From the NCBI RefSeq assembly GCF_004114535.1, contig NZ_LBJC01000079.1, forward strand, positions 92,659 through 156,658: DNA of 64,000 nucleotides, read 5' to 3'. This DNA is from Bradyrhizobium nanningense. GTDB lineage: Bacteria; Pseudomonadota; Alphaproteobacteria; Rhizobiales; Xanthobacteraceae. The translations under genes were made by a program, and so were the position numbers. This document shows, piece after piece, positions 1 to 11,008 of this stretch (within the stretch, counting starts at the first letter, position 1; every line of letters begins with the position of its first letter). The notes under the pieces were generated by a model that saw only the letters and a program-made list of their open reading frames with translations, did not search any database and was not told the DNA's origin.

Positions 1-2237
<2,237 letters not shown>

Positions 2238-2295
2238 CGGCTAGTTTCGGGCTTCATCCGCGCGTGAGGCGTGATGCTCGCGCCTCGTTCTCGAC

Positions 2296-2402
2296 TGTCG
2301 TCGCCCGGCTTGACCGGGCGACCCAGTACGCCGCGGCCTCTCGATTCCATCACAACCGTCTCTGGAATACTGGATCGCCCGATTGAATCGGGCGATGACA
2401 GT
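2296..2402. repeat. Palindromic intergenic repeat (family with GGGCGA arms)
   Basis: An imperfect palindrome with arms reading CTGTCGTCGCCCGG and CGGGCGATGACAG, each arm containing its own small hairpin (CGCCCGG..CCGGGCG). It sits in the 388-bp gene-free stretch between secA and the marR gene and is followed by a second repeat family. No coding potential. Confidence 0.7.
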
Positions 2403-2432
2403 TGAGAGTGAGGCGGGCAATGCCCCCGCGCC

Positions 2433-2574
2433 GTCGTCCCTGCGAACGCAGGGACCCATACCGCGGAATCTATCGGCGGCGCGCAGTCGTCGTACCGCGC
2501 GAGACACCCGCAACTACTGGTCTTTGAAACAACCACGTCCTGTGGTTATGGGTCCCGGCGTTCGCCGGGACGAC
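2433..2574. repeat. Main intergenic palindrome family, copy 1
   Basis: The left arm begins GTCGTCCCTGCGAACGCAGG and continues to GGGACCCATA; the right arm reads TATGGGTCCCGGCGTTCGCC and ends GGGACGAC, nearly its reverse complement. The centre includes CCTGTGGTTATGGG. The same design recurs at about 14.9, 24.3, 26.4, 30.9, 45.2, 53.8 and 59.5 kb, always between genes. Confidence 0.8.
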
Positions 2575-2625
2575 AGTCTTTGTTGGGTTGGCTGTATCGC
2601 GACCCTCGTGAAACGCGCCACCCCC

Positions 2626-3069
2626 TCAATTCGAGCTGTCGATCAAGCTCTCCAGCAGCCGCTTCAATTCGCTGGTCGACTTGTCGCCATAGCTCTCCAG
2701 GATGTGCTCCTCCTGGTCGACCGCGAGTGAGTTGAGCCTCTTGCTCAACACCTTGCCGCGGTCGGAGATGAACATCAGGACCTTGCGGCGGTCGTTCGGG
2801 TCCTGCACGCGGTAGACCAGCGTGTCCGAGACCATGCGGTCGATCATCTTGGTCAGCGTCGGATGATTGAGCAGCACGGCCTCTGCGAGCTCGCCCATCG
2901 AATGGCCGTTGCCATCCGACAGCACTTTCAGGATACGCCATTGCTCGACGGGAACCCCTTCCTTGCTCAACCGCAGTTCGAGCTGCCGGTTGATCTCCCG
3001 GTTGGCTTGCGCGAGCAGGTAGGCGAGGTGTTCGGTGATCGGGATGTTTGCTTTGGTCGGTTTTGCCAC
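2626..3069 (-). CDS. MarR-family transcriptional regulator
   Basis: Winged-helix DNA-binding protein of about 147 residues. The MarR fold is recognisable: an N-terminal helix (ITEHLAYLLAQANREINRQ), a recognition helix region (LLNHPTLTKMIDRMVSD) and the wing containing DPNDRRKVLMFISDRG. The GTG at 3069 is preferred because homologues typically begin near MAKPTK; a TTG at 3093 would add eight residues. It is divergent from the amide uptake and hydrolysis genes and is their most likely local regulator, with an AT-rich palindrome between the two start sites. The ligand is unknown. Confidence 0.88.
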   Translation of the reverse strand: MAKPTKANIPITEHLAYLLAQANREINRQLELRLSKEGVPVEQWRILKVLSDGNGHSMGELAEAVLLNHPTLTKMIDRMVSDTLVYRVQDPNDRRKVLMFISDRGKVLSKRLNSLAVDQEEHILESYGDKSTSELKRLLESLIDSSN

Positions 3070-3142
3070 GGCTAAGACTTCGTCTTGACCCAATTGAGTG
3101 AATGTCTTGCAATCAATGCTGCATCTATATGCACTTCAATTG

Positions 3143-3154
3143 TTGAATATTCAA
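3143..3154. promoter_or_regulatory. Candidate MarR operator in divergent promoter region
   Basis: TTGAATATTCAA is a perfect 12-bp palindrome, overlapped on its left by TCAATTGTTGA, in a markedly AT-rich patch between the marR gene and the AmiC-like gene. Size and symmetry suit a MarR dimer site. The assignment is inferred from position only. Confidence 0.5.
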
Positions 3155-3173
3155 TATTTTCAAAATAGGATCA

Positions 3174-4430
3174 TTGCCCAACAAAGGGGCGGAAGCCGCG
3201 GCCGCCCGCAGAATGTGCTTTCAGGTCTGGTCCCAGACAGGAGTTGGCGTGCGCGCGACGGTGAACTTCCCGGCTCACGGCGGCTCGGCGTTGCCGTCTT
3301 TGCTGTTCAGGAATCTGTCGTCATCGGCAGCTGGCGGTGCGTTGTCGCCGAACGATCACGCCTTGTTCAAGCGGCGCGGCGCCAACAAGCTCCGTATCGG
3401 CGGCTTCATCTGCTGCACCGGCTCGCCCGGCGTCTGGGGTCCCTGCGCCACCAACAGCGCGCAGCTCGCGGTTGCCGAGATCAACAAGCGCGGCGGCATC
3501 CTCGGCCGCGAGATCGAGCTGTCCATCTACGACGCCGGCGGGCCGCTGGATGAGGTCCTGGACCGCGCCGAGCAGGCAATCGCGTTCGACGAGGTCGATC
3601 TCATCGTCGGCTTGCACACCAGCGCGGTTCGCGTCGGCTTGCGCGACGTCACCACGCGCCATCGCATCCCCTACATCTATACGCCGGTCTACGAAGGCGG
3701 CGAGCGCACCCCTGGCGTGATGGCGATCGGCGAGACGCCGCGCTGGCAGAGCCGCCCCGCCATCCACTGGCTCGCCGACGTCAAGAAGGCCAAGCGCTGG
3801 TACCTGATCGGCAGCGACTATGTCTGGCCCTGGCAATCGCACCGCGCGGTCAAGAACTACATCAGGGAAACCGGCGGCCACGTCGTCGGCGAAGAATTCG
3901 TTCCCCTCGGCGAGGACAATCACGAGCCGCATCTGGCGCGAATCCACGCCGCAAGGCCCGACGTCGTGCTGATCTCGCTGATCGGCACCGACAGCATCAC
4001 CTTCAACCGCGCCTTCGGTGAATGCGGGCTTGGCGCCACGACACTGCGGCTCGCAGGCGCGATGGACGAGACGGTGCTGCTCGGCATCGGCGCCGACAAC
4101 AGCGAGAACATGTTCTGCGCCTCGGGCTATTTCACCGGCACCGGCGCGCGCGCCAACGACGACTTCCAGAGCCGCTATCACGCGATGTTCGGGCCGAATG
4201 CGCCGCCGATCGGCTCGGTCGGACAGTCCAGCTACGAAGGCCTGCGGTTTCTCGAAGCCGTCGCGAACAAGGCCGGCTCGCTCTCGATGCGGCCGATGCT
4301 CGCGGCCGGCCGCAACATCGTCTACAGCGGCGCGCGCGGTCCGGTCGCCATCCGCAACGGGCACGCGCGGATGCCGATGCATCTCGCCGAGGCCGACGGT
4401 CTCGATTTCAAGCTGATCAAGCCGCTCTGA
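3174..4430 (+). CDS. AmiC-like amide/urea-type periplasmic-binding-fold protein
   Basis: Type I ligand-binding protein (Peripla_BP_5/6 class) related to the Pseudomonas amide sensor AmiC and urea-type substrate-binding proteins. The conserved domain starts near residue 73 (KLRIGGFICCTGSPGVWGP) and shows the lobe motifs AEINKRGGILGREIE, YTPVYEGGE, YLIGSDYVWPWQSHR and DVVLISLIGTDS. No Sec, Tat or lipoprotein signal is visible, so it may act in the cytoplasm as a ligand sensor like AmiC rather than as a transporter subunit. The start is uncertain: TTG at 3174, ATG at 3213, or TTGs near 3342/3363, which would give an AmiC-like length. It precedes the amidase and an ABC importer that has its own exported binding protein. 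Confidence 0.82.
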   Translation: MPNKGAEAAAARRMCFQVWSQTGVGVRATVNFPAHGGSALPSLLFRNLSSSAAGGALSPNDHALFKRRGANKLRIGGFICCTGSPGVWGPCATNSAQLAVAEINKRGGILGREIELSIYDAGGPLDEVLDRAEQAIAFDEVDLIVGLHTSAVRVGLRDVTTRHRIPYIYTPVYEGGERTPGVMAIGETPRWQSRPAIHWLADVKKAKRWYLIGSDYVWPWQSHRAVKNYIRETGGHVVGEEFVPLGEDNHEPHLARIHAARPDVVLISLIGTDSITFNRAFGECGLGATTLRLAGAMDETVLLGIGADNSENMFCASGYFTGTGARANDDFQSRYHAMFGPNAPPIGSVGQSSYEGLRFLEAVANKAGSLSMRPMLAAGRNIVYSGARGPVAIRNGHARMPMHLAEADGLDFKLIKPL

Positions 4431-4476
4431 CCTCGCCGCGGCCATCCATGCGGGCGGAGGTGCAAAATAATACTTG

Positions 4477-4497
4477 AAAAGGAAAATATTTCCGTTT
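4477..4497. promoter_or_regulatory. AT-rich inverted repeat upstream of amidase
   Basis: AAAAGGAAA-ATA-TTTCCGTTT is a near-perfect inverted repeat (one mismatch) inside the 152-bp gap before the amidase start, in an AT-rich island within GC-rich DNA. It could be an operator or promoter element allowing separate control of the amidase-transporter genes. No regulator is assigned. Confidence 0.35.
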
Positions 4498-4582
4498 TGA
4501 ATGTTTCGGCCGGGCCGGTGCGCTCGTGGCGCAAAACGCGGCCGCACGCCCAAAGGACTGATCCAAACTCCAGGAGAGCGCC

Positions 4583-6097
4583 GTGACAGTTGTCCTTCCC
4601 ACGCCAGCCCAACTTCGCAGTGTCGCCGAGCAGTGCGGCCTTTCGCTCAGCGATGAGGACGTCGCCTCATTCCGCGGCCTGATGCAGGGCTCGATCGAGG
4701 CCTACAATCTCGTTGCCGCGATGCCGGACGAGGTGCCCGAGGTGAAATATCCGCGCACGCCGGGCCACCGGCCCTCGGCCGAAGAGAACCCGCGCAACGC
4801 CTGGTATCGCAAGTCGACCGTGAAAGGTGCCGCCAGCGGCAAGCTCAAGGGCAAGACCGTCGCGCTGAAGGACAACATCATGCTGGCCGGCGTTGCCATG
4901 ACCAACGGCTCGTCGACGCTGGAAGGCTTTGTACCCGATTTCGACGCCACCATCGTCACGCGCATGCTGGATGCCGGCGCCGAGATCAAGGGCAAGGTGC
5001 ATTGCGAGCACTTCTGCCTGTCCGGCGGCAGCCACACCGGCTCCTACGGGCCGGTGCACAATCCGCACAAGATGGGCTACTCGGCCGGCGGCTCGTCGTC
5101 AGGCTCGGGCGTCGTGGTCTCGCTCGGCGAGGTCGACATGGCGATCGGCGGCGATCAGGGCGGATCTATCCGCATGCCCTCCTCGTTTTGCGGCGTCTAC
5201 GGCATGAAGCCGACCTGGGGCCTCGTCCCCTATACCGGCATCATGCCGATCGAGATCTATGTCGACCATACCGGCCCGATGACGGCGACAGTCGCCGACA
5301 ACGCGCTGCTGCTCGAAGTGCTCGCCGGCGACGACGGCTACGATCCGCGCATCAAGGCGCCGAAGGTCGAGGAGTACACCAAGGCGCTCGGCCAGGGTGT
5401 CAAGGGCATGAAGATCGGCATCCTCAAGGAAGGTTTTGAGCAGCCGGTCGCAGAGGCTGCTGTGAATGAAAGCGTGCGCGAGGCCGCAAAGCGCTTCAGG
5501 GATCTCGGCGCCACCGTCGAGACCGTCTCGATTCCGATGCACCTGTTGGGCGGCGCGATCTGGACCCCGATCGGCACCGAAGGCCTGACCCAGACCATGA
5601 TGTTCGGCGACGGCTACGGCCTCAGCCGCGGCGATCTCTATTCGACCTCGCTGATGGATTTCCATCGCGGCTGGCGCCGGCAGGCGGATTCGCTGTCCGA
5701 GACCACGAAGCTGTTCATGATGCTCGGCACCTACATCAACAACAATTTCGGCCCGCGCTTCTACGGCAAGGCACTCAACATCTCGCGCCGCCTGACCGCC
5801 GCCTACGACAAGGCGTTCAGCGATTACGATCTGCTGTTGATGCCGACCACGCCGATGAAGGCGACGAAGCTGCCTGAGCCCAATGCCAGCCGCGAGGAAT
5901 ACGTCGCCCGCGCGCTGGAGATGATCTCCAACACCGCGCCGTTCGACATCACCCATCACCCCGCGATGTCGCTGCCCTGCGGCATGGTCGATGGCCTGCC
6001 AGTCGGCCTGATGCTGGTCGGCCGCATGTTCGCGGAATCCACCATCTACCGCGCCGCGCATGCTTTCGAGCAGATCGGCGACTGGAAGAAGATGTGA
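4583..6097 (+). CDS. Amidase, amidase-signature family
   Basis: Hydrolyses carboxamides to acid and ammonia. The 504-residue protein has the complete Ser-cisSer-Lys triad: Lys96 in TVALKDNIM, cis-Ser171 in SAGGSSSGSG and nucleophile Ser195 in GGDQGGSIRMP. These numbers coincide with K96/S171/S195 described for the Rhodococcus N-771 nitrile-pathway amidase, so it is nearer to that group than to GatA. GTG start at 4583 with CAGGAGAG just upstream. The adjoining importer suggests uptake and hydrolysis of an amide as nitrogen source; no nitrile hydratase is present in the window. Confidence 0.93.
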   Translation: MTVVLPTPAQLRSVAEQCGLSLSDEDVASFRGLMQGSIEAYNLVAAMPDEVPEVKYPRTPGHRPSAEENPRNAWYRKSTVKGAASGKLKGKTVALKDNIMLAGVAMTNGSSTLEGFVPDFDATIVTRMLDAGAEIKGKVHCEHFCLSGGSHTGSYGPVHNPHKMGYSAGGSSSGSGVVVSLGEVDMAIGGDQGGSIRMPSSFCGVYGMKPTWGLVPYTGIMPIEIYVDHTGPMTATVADNALLLEVLAGDDGYDPRIKAPKVEEYTKALGQGVKGMKIGILKEGFEQPVAEAAVNESVREAAKRFRDLGATVETVSIPMHLLGGAIWTPIGTEGLTQTMMFGDGYGLSRGDLYSTSLMDFHRGWRRQADSLSETTKLFMMLGTYINNNFGPRFYGKALNISRRLTAAYDKAFSDYDLLLMPTTPMKATKLPEPNASREEYVARALEMISNTAPFDITHHPAMSLPCGMVDGLPVGLMLVGRMFAESTIYRAAHAFEQIGDWKKM

Positions 6098-6124
6098 GCG
6101 GGGCGTTGATGCAGGCTCTAACGC

Positions 6125-6982
6125 ATGGCTAACGCGTTCGTCGCAGCGTTCGAGATCCTGAGCTTCGGCGCGATCATCGTCCTGATCGTGCTGGGGCTCG
6201 GGATCATCGCCAGCATGATGGGCATCTTCAATTTCGCGCAGGGCGAGTTCGTCCTGCTCGGGGCCTACGTCACCTATCTCGCCTACGCCAAGGGCCTGCC
6301 GATTTGGGCCGGCATGGTCGCCGCGCCCTTCCTGGTCGGTGGGCTCGGTTTCGTGCTGGAGGCCCTGATCATCCGCCGCTTCTACGCCGCGCCGATCGTC
6401 GCCATGCTCGGCACCTATGCGCTCGGCCTCATCATCCGCGAATCCGTGCGCGGGCTGATCGGCGGCTTCTATCTCACCGTGCCCGAGCCGATCGGCGGCT
6501 CCATCGACATCGGCGCCATGCACATCTCGGCCTGGCGCTTCACCATCATCGTCATCACGCTCTTGGTGATGGGTGGCTGCTATCTGCTGCTGTCGCGCAC
6601 CAGCTTCGGCCTGCGTGTGAGGGCGACGCTGGAGAATCCATCGCTCGCCCGCGCCTCGGGCATCTCCACGCCGCTGATCTACGGCGCCACCTTCGCCTTC
6701 GGCGCGGCGCTCGCTGGCCTTGCCGGCGCGCTGATCGTGCCGGTCTTCAGCCTGTTCGCCGATCTCGGCCTGCGCTTCCTGATCCAGGGCTTCGTTGCGG
6801 TCATGGTCGGCGGTGTCGGCTCCTTCATCGGGCCGGTCGCGGGCGCCGGCGTCATCGGCACGCTCAGCGCGGCGCTGCCATGGGTGATGGCGCCCGTCGT
6901 CGCCGACGTCCTCGTCTTCGTGCTCGCCATTGTCTTCATCAAATTCCGCCCGCAGGGTCTCATCGCTGGAAAAGGGGTTTAG
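6125..6982 (+). CDS. Branched-chain/urea-type ABC transporter permease (LivH/UrtB class)
   Basis: Inner-membrane permease of 285 residues, almost entirely hydrophobic helices. The family hallmark NFAQGEFVLLGAYVTYLAYA is near residue 38 and the cytoplasmic loop that contacts the ATPase, with RATLENPSLARASGI, is near residue 160. It lies 27 bp after the amidase and two bases before the binding-protein gene, so it belongs to the same operon. The substrate is unproven; the context favours an amide or urea-like compound rather than leucine. Confidence 0.92.
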   Translation: MANAFVAAFEILSFGAIIVLIVLGLGIIASMMGIFNFAQGEFVLLGAYVTYLAYAKGLPIWAGMVAAPFLVGGLGFVLEALIIRRFYAAPIVAMLGTYALGLIIRESVRGLIGGFYLTVPEPIGGSIDIGAMHISAWRFTIIVITLLVMGGCYLLLSRTSFGLRVRATLENPSLARASGISTPLIYGATFAFGAALAGLAGALIVPVFSLFADLGLRFLIQGFVAVMVGGVGSFIGPVAGAGVIGTLSAALPWVMAPVVADVLVFVLAIVFIKFRPQGLIAGKGV

Positions 6983-6984
6983 TC

Positions 6985-8202
6985 ATGTTCGATCGCACTC
7001 AGCTCTCACGCCGCCGCTTTCTCTCCAATTTCGCCTTCGCGTCCGGTGCGGTCGCAACCGGTGTCGGCAGCTGGGTGATCCCGGCGCCCTGGGCCAACGC
7101 CGCCGAGGCTCCGATCAAGGTCGGCATCGCCACCGACCTTACCGGCCCGATCGCCTATGCCGGCAATGCCGACGCCAATGTCGCCAAGATGGTGATCAAG
7201 GAGATCAACGCCTCAGGCGGTCTGCTCGGCCGTCCGCTCGAGCTCTACATCGAGGATACCGCCTCGAACGAATCCGTCGCCGTCGGCAACGTCCGCAAGC
7301 TGATCCAGCGCGACAAGGTCGACATGGTGCTCGGCGGCATCACCTCGTCGATGCGCAACGCGATCAAGGATCCGATCGTGGCGCGCGGCAAGACGCTCTA
7401 CATCTATCCGCAGCTCTACGAGGGCAAGGAGTGCACGCCCTATCTGTTCTGCACCGGGCCGACCCCGGCTCAGCAATGCGATGAGTTCATCCCCTGGCTG
7501 ATCAAGAACGGCGGCAAGAGGTTCGCGCTGCCCAGCGCCAATTACGTCTGGCCGCACACGCTCAACGTCTATGCCCGCAAGGTGATCGAGGCGAACGGCG
7601 GCGAGGTCGTGTTCGAGGAATACTATCCGCTCGACCAGGTCGACTTCTCCGCGACGGTCAACCGCATCATCTCCAACAAGGTCGATGTCGTCTTCAACAC
7701 CGTCATCCCGCCGGGCGTCGGTCCGTTCTTCAAGCAGCTCTATGAAGCCGGCTTCCTCAAGAACGGCGGGCGCCTCGCCTGCGTCTACTATGACGAGAAC
7801 ACGCTCAACATCAATCAGGCCGCGGAAATCGAGGGTCTTGCCAGCTGCCTCGACTATTTCAAGGTGCTGACCAAGGAGAACCCGTTCGACGCAAAAATCC
7901 AGGCGGCCTACGAGAAGGACTTTCCGGGTAACTTCCTGTTCGCCGCCGGCAGCGCTGCGACGGGCACCTATCGCGGTCTGAAGCTATGGGAGGCCGCGGT
8001 GAAGGAAGCCGGCAAGATCGACCGCGAATCGGTCGCCGCCGCGCTCGACCACGCCAAGATCGCCGAAGGTCCCGGCGGACCGGCCGAGATGGTGCCGGGC
8101 AAGCGGCACTGCAAGATGAAGATGTACACCGCCGTCGCCAAGGGCGGGAACTACGAGATCGTCGCGCGCAGCGAGGGTCTGGTCGATCCCAAGGAATGCT
8201 GA
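6985..8202 (+). CDS. Urea/amide-type ABC transporter substrate-binding protein with Tat signal
   Basis: Exported binding protein of 405 residues. The N-terminus has a twin-arginine signal (SRRRFLSNF, then a hydrophobic stretch and a cleavage-like site after PWANA), followed by the mature start APIKVGIATDLTGPIAYAGN. Lobe motifs include KEINASGGLLGRPLELYIED and YIYPQLYEGKECTPYLFCTG. The ATG at 6985 follows the permease stop by two bases; the reading frame is open further upstream but that part is a shadow of the permease gene. It is the second binding-fold protein in this operon. Confidence 0.92.
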   Translation: MFDRTQLSRRRFLSNFAFASGAVATGVGSWVIPAPWANAAEAPIKVGIATDLTGPIAYAGNADANVAKMVIKEINASGGLLGRPLELYIEDTASNESVAVGNVRKLIQRDKVDMVLGGITSSMRNAIKDPIVARGKTLYIYPQLYEGKECTPYLFCTGPTPAQQCDEFIPWLIKNGGKRFALPSANYVWPHTLNVYARKVIEANGGEVVFEEYYPLDQVDFSATVNRIISNKVDVVFNTVIPPGVGPFFKQLYEAGFLKNGGRLACVYYDENTLNINQAAEIEGLASCLDYFKVLTKENPFDAKIQAAYEKDFPGNFLFAAGSAATGTYRGLKLWEAAVKEAGKIDRESVAAALDHAKIAEGPGGPAEMVPGKRHCKMKMYTAVAKGGNYEIVARSEGLVDPKEC

Positions 8203-8221
8203 AATGGAATGCTGAGGCGGA

Positions 8222-9325
8222 ATGTTGAAGCCGATGAGTGTGGTACGACAGGCCATCGTCGCCGATGCAGGCGACGAAATGGACGGTGCGATGGCTGAAG
8301 GCGCGGCGGCGGGACCAGCCAAGGACCGCGTCAAGGCAGGGCGAAAAGTCCTGCCGATCGTGGAGGGCGTCGTGCTCGTCGCGGCGCTGCTCGCGCCGCT
8401 GGTGCTGCAGGACTATCTCACGGTGTTCGCAACGCGCGTGATCATCCTGGCGCTGTTCGCGCTGTCGTTCGACCTGGTCTGGGGCTATGCCGGCATCATG
8501 AGCTTCGGCCAGGCCCTGTTCTTCGGCTCGGCCGGCTATGGCGTGGCGCTGCTCGCGCGCGATCTCGACATCACCAACATCTTGCTGGTGCTGCCGGCGG
8601 GAACGCTGATCGGCCTCACCTTTGCGCTGCTGCTGGGCGGCTTCCTGCTGCTGGGCCGGCATCCCTCCAGCGTGATCTTCGTCTCGCTCGGTACGCTCAC
8701 CGGTTCCTACGCCGCCGATCGGCTGGCGCGCGGCTGGTATTATCTCGGCGGCCAGAACGGCATCCCCTCGATCGCGCCGATGACGCTCGGCGGTTACGAG
8801 TTCACGGAAGGGCCGGCGTTCTATTATCTCGTGCTCGGCATTCTCGTCGTCGTCTACCTGCTCTGCCGCTTCCTGGTGCGCTCGCAGTTCGGTCTCGCGC
8901 TCGCGGGCTTGCGCGAAAACGAGCAGCGCATCGCCTTCTTCGGCTACAAGGCGCAGCACCTGAAAGCGATCATCTTCACCGTCGGCGGCGGCGTCGCCGG
9001 GCTTGCCGGCAGCCTCTATGCCTTCCACGAAGGTTTCGTCTGGCCCAATATGGTCGGCGTCGTCGTCTCGACGCAAGTGGTGCTCTACGTGTTGTTCGGC
9101 GGCTCCGGCACGCTGATCGGCGCCGTCATCGGCGCCGTGATCGTCGAGGGCGTCAGCTTCTGGCTGTCGGACAATTACCGCGACATCTGGCCGATCATTT
9201 TGGGATTGCTGCTGCTGCTTGTGATTCTGTTCCGGCCGCTCGGTCTCATCAGCTTCGTGCTGGGCGAACGCGAGCGGGTCGGCAGCTTCGGTGCCGGGCA
9301 AAAGGAGACGCGCGATGCTCCTTGA
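8222..9325 (+). CDS. Branched-chain/urea-type ABC transporter permease (LivM/UrtC class)
   Basis: Second membrane subunit, 367 residues. The first about 40 residues are hydrophilic; helices follow. Family signatures are DLVWGYAGIMSFGQALFFGS (near residue 82) and the ATPase-contact loop LAGLRENEQRIAFFGYKAQ (near residue 230). The start at 8222 lies 19 bp after the binding-protein stop, and the 3' end overlaps the ATPase gene by 11 bp, indicating translational coupling. Confidence 0.92.
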   Translation: MLKPMSVVRQAIVADAGDEMDGAMAEGAAAGPAKDRVKAGRKVLPIVEGVVLVAALLAPLVLQDYLTVFATRVIILALFALSFDLVWGYAGIMSFGQALFFGSAGYGVALLARDLDITNILLVLPAGTLIGLTFALLLGGFLLLGRHPSSVIFVSLGTLTGSYAADRLARGWYYLGGQNGIPSIAPMTLGGYEFTEGPAFYYLVLGILVVVYLLCRFLVRSQFGLALAGLRENEQRIAFFGYKAQHLKAIIFTVGGGVAGLAGSLYAFHEGFVWPNMVGVVVSTQVVLYVLFGGSGTLIGAVIGAVIVEGVSFWLSDNYRDIWPIILGLLLLLVILFRPLGLISFVLGERERVGSFGAGQKETRDAP

Positions 9326-10046
9326 AGCCGCCGGCATCAAGAAGATCTTCGGCAAGCTCACCGCGCTCGACGATGCCGCGCTCAGCGTCGGCGAGAACGA
9401 GTTTCACGGCCTGATCGGCCCGAACGGCTCCGGCAAGAGTACGTTGATGAAATGCATCGCCGGCGCCGAAGTGCCGACGCAGGGCAAAGTCGCCTTCGTC
9501 AACACCGACATCACCGCGTTCACACCGACCGAGCGCGCGCGGGCCGGCATGAGCCTGAAATTCCAGATCACATCCGTGCTGCCGTCGTTGACGCTGTACG
9601 ACAACATCCTGCTGGCGTTGCAGGCCCATTGCTCGCTGTTCGACCTGGTGTTCTCGCGCACGCGGGACGCGCTGCACGACCAGGTCATGGACATGCTGAG
9701 GCAGTTCCGCCTGGCCGACCGCGCCTTCGATGCGGCGGCGGCGCTGTCGCACGGCCAGCAGCAATGGCTGGAGATCGCGATGGCGCTCGCGGGCAAGCCG
9801 AAATTGCTGCTGCTGGACGAGCCGACCGGCGGCATGAGCCTGGAGGAGCGCCGCGTCACCGGCGAGCTGCTCCAGCCGATCAAGCAGCACTGCTCCCTGG
9901 TCATCGTCGAGCACGACCTCGATTTCATCCGAGACATCTGCGACCGCCTCACCGTGCTCGACCAGGGCAGGGTGCTGGCGTCAGGCACCGTGTCGGAGAT
10001 CCAGGCCAACACGTCCGTCCAGGAGATCTATCTGCGCCGTGCCTGA
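9315..10046 (+). CDS. ABC transporter ATP-binding protein (LivG/UrtD class)
   Basis: Cytoplasmic ATPase of 243 residues powering the importer. Walker A is GPNGSGKST near residue 36, Walker B is LLLLDEPTGG, and the signature is LSHGQQQWLEIAMAL, a His variant of LSGGQ seen in this subfamily. The ATG at 9315 is preferred over an upstream GTG at 9291 because AAAGGAG sits eight bases before it. It overlaps the next ATPase gene by 8 bp. Confidence 0.93.
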   Translation: MLLEAAGIKKIFGKLTALDDAALSVGENEFHGLIGPNGSGKSTLMKCIAGAEVPTQGKVAFVNTDITAFTPTERARAGMSLKFQITSVLPSLTLYDNILLALQAHCSLFDLVFSRTRDALHDQVMDMLRQFRLADRAFDAAAALSHGQQQWLEIAMALAGKPKLLLLDEPTGGMSLEERRVTGELLQPIKQHCSLVIVEHDLDFIRDICDRLTVLDQGRVLASGTVSEIQANTSVQEIYLRRA

Positions 10047-10740
10047 GCAACAATTTCTCAACATCAGCCATCTCGATGCCGGCTATGGCCGCAGCCAGGT
10101 GCTGTTCGACGTCAACCTCGGCATTCCCTGGCGCGGCGGCGTCGCTGTGCTCGGCCGCAACGGCGCCGGCAAGACCACGCTGATGAAGACCATCGTCGGC
10201 GAGCTGCCGGCGTGGAAGGGCGAGGTCGCCTTCGACGGCCGCGACATCAGCCGCCGCGCCACCCAGGAGCGCGTCCGCGCCGGGATCGGCTACGTGCCGC
10301 AGGAGCATTCGGTGTTCGCGCGCCTGTCGGTGCGCGACAATCTCGCGGTCGGCTCGCTCGCGAACAAGGATGCCTCCGCGGTCGACCGCGTGCTGACCAT
10401 CTTCCCGAAACTCGGCCAGCGCCTCGACCAGTCCGCCGGCACGCTCTCCGGCGGCGAACGCAAGATGCTGGCGATCGGCCGCGCCATGCTGGGCGATCCC
10501 AAGCTGCTGCTGCTGGACGAGCCGACCGAAGGCGTCTGGATCGGCGTGATCGAGGAGATCACCGAGCGCCTGATCGAGCTCGCCAAGACCATCGCCGTCA
10601 TCATCGTCGAGCAGCACCTCGACCTCGCCTTGCGCGTTGCCGATTACGCCTACGTGCTCGATCGCGGCCGCGTCGCGCTGCAGGGGGAGGCGGGCGAGGT
10701 GAGGGGCAATCCGGAGCTGATGCGATATCTGGCACCGTAA
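10039..10740 (+). CDS. ABC transporter ATP-binding protein (LivF/UrtE class)
   Basis: Second ATPase of the importer, 233 residues. Walker A is GRNGAGKTTLMKT, the Q-loop region reads IGYVPQEHSVFARL, the signature is LSGGERKMLAIGRAML, Walker B is LLLLDEPTEGVW, and the H-loop is VEQHLDLAL. GTG start overlapping the preceding gene. It is the last gene of the amide operon; a palindromic repeat follows, with no clear T-tract terminator. Confidence 0.93.
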   Translation: MPEQQFLNISHLDAGYGRSQVLFDVNLGIPWRGGVAVLGRNGAGKTTLMKTIVGELPAWKGEVAFDGRDISRRATQERVRAGIGYVPQEHSVFARLSVRDNLAVGSLANKDASAVDRVLTIFPKLGQRLDQSAGTLSGGERKMLAIGRAMLGDPKLLLLDEPTEGVWIGVIEEITERLIELAKTIAVIIVEQHLDLALRVADYAYVLDRGRVALQGEAGEVRGNPELMRYLAP

Positions 10741-10750
10741 CTCGAGCTTT

Positions 10751-10830
10751 CGTAGCCTGCATGAGCGAAGCGACATGCGGGGCGCTCGCGACATTCCCGG
10801 ATATCGCTGCGCTCATCCGGGTTACGGGCT
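10751..10830. repeat. Intergenic palindromic repeat (GTAGCC..CCGGGTTACGG family)
   Basis: Contains CGTAGCCTGCATGAGCGAAG and, in inverted sense, CCCGGATATCGCTGCGCTCA followed by TCCGGGTTACGG. Such GTAGCCCGGATGAGCGCAGC palindromes are common between genes in this bacterial group. It fills much of the gap after the ABC operon; nothing else is recognisable up to about 11,000. Confidence 0.6.
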
Positions 10831-11008
10831 GTCGGTCATTTCACCCACTCGCAAACTTTGGCCGCGCATCCGCGCCGCGCCTGCCCGCACTCAGCCCACA
10901 TTAACTTTCGGCGAAAGCAACATAGGATTCACAAATGTAAGTGCCGGAACAACGCCGGCGGGACTTCAGTCGCGATTGCATCATTTTCCCGATTGGCCAA
11001 CGGCGGCC

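Noticed and set aside
2238..2625. Short open frames covering the secA-marR gap
   Set aside because: They consist only of palindromic repeat sequence and resemble frames made by other copies of the same repeats.
6304..8202. A 632-codon plus-strand frame joining permease and binding-protein regions
   Set aside because: The first 227 codons are an out-of-frame shadow of the LivH-type permease; the real gene starts at 6985 with a Tat signal.
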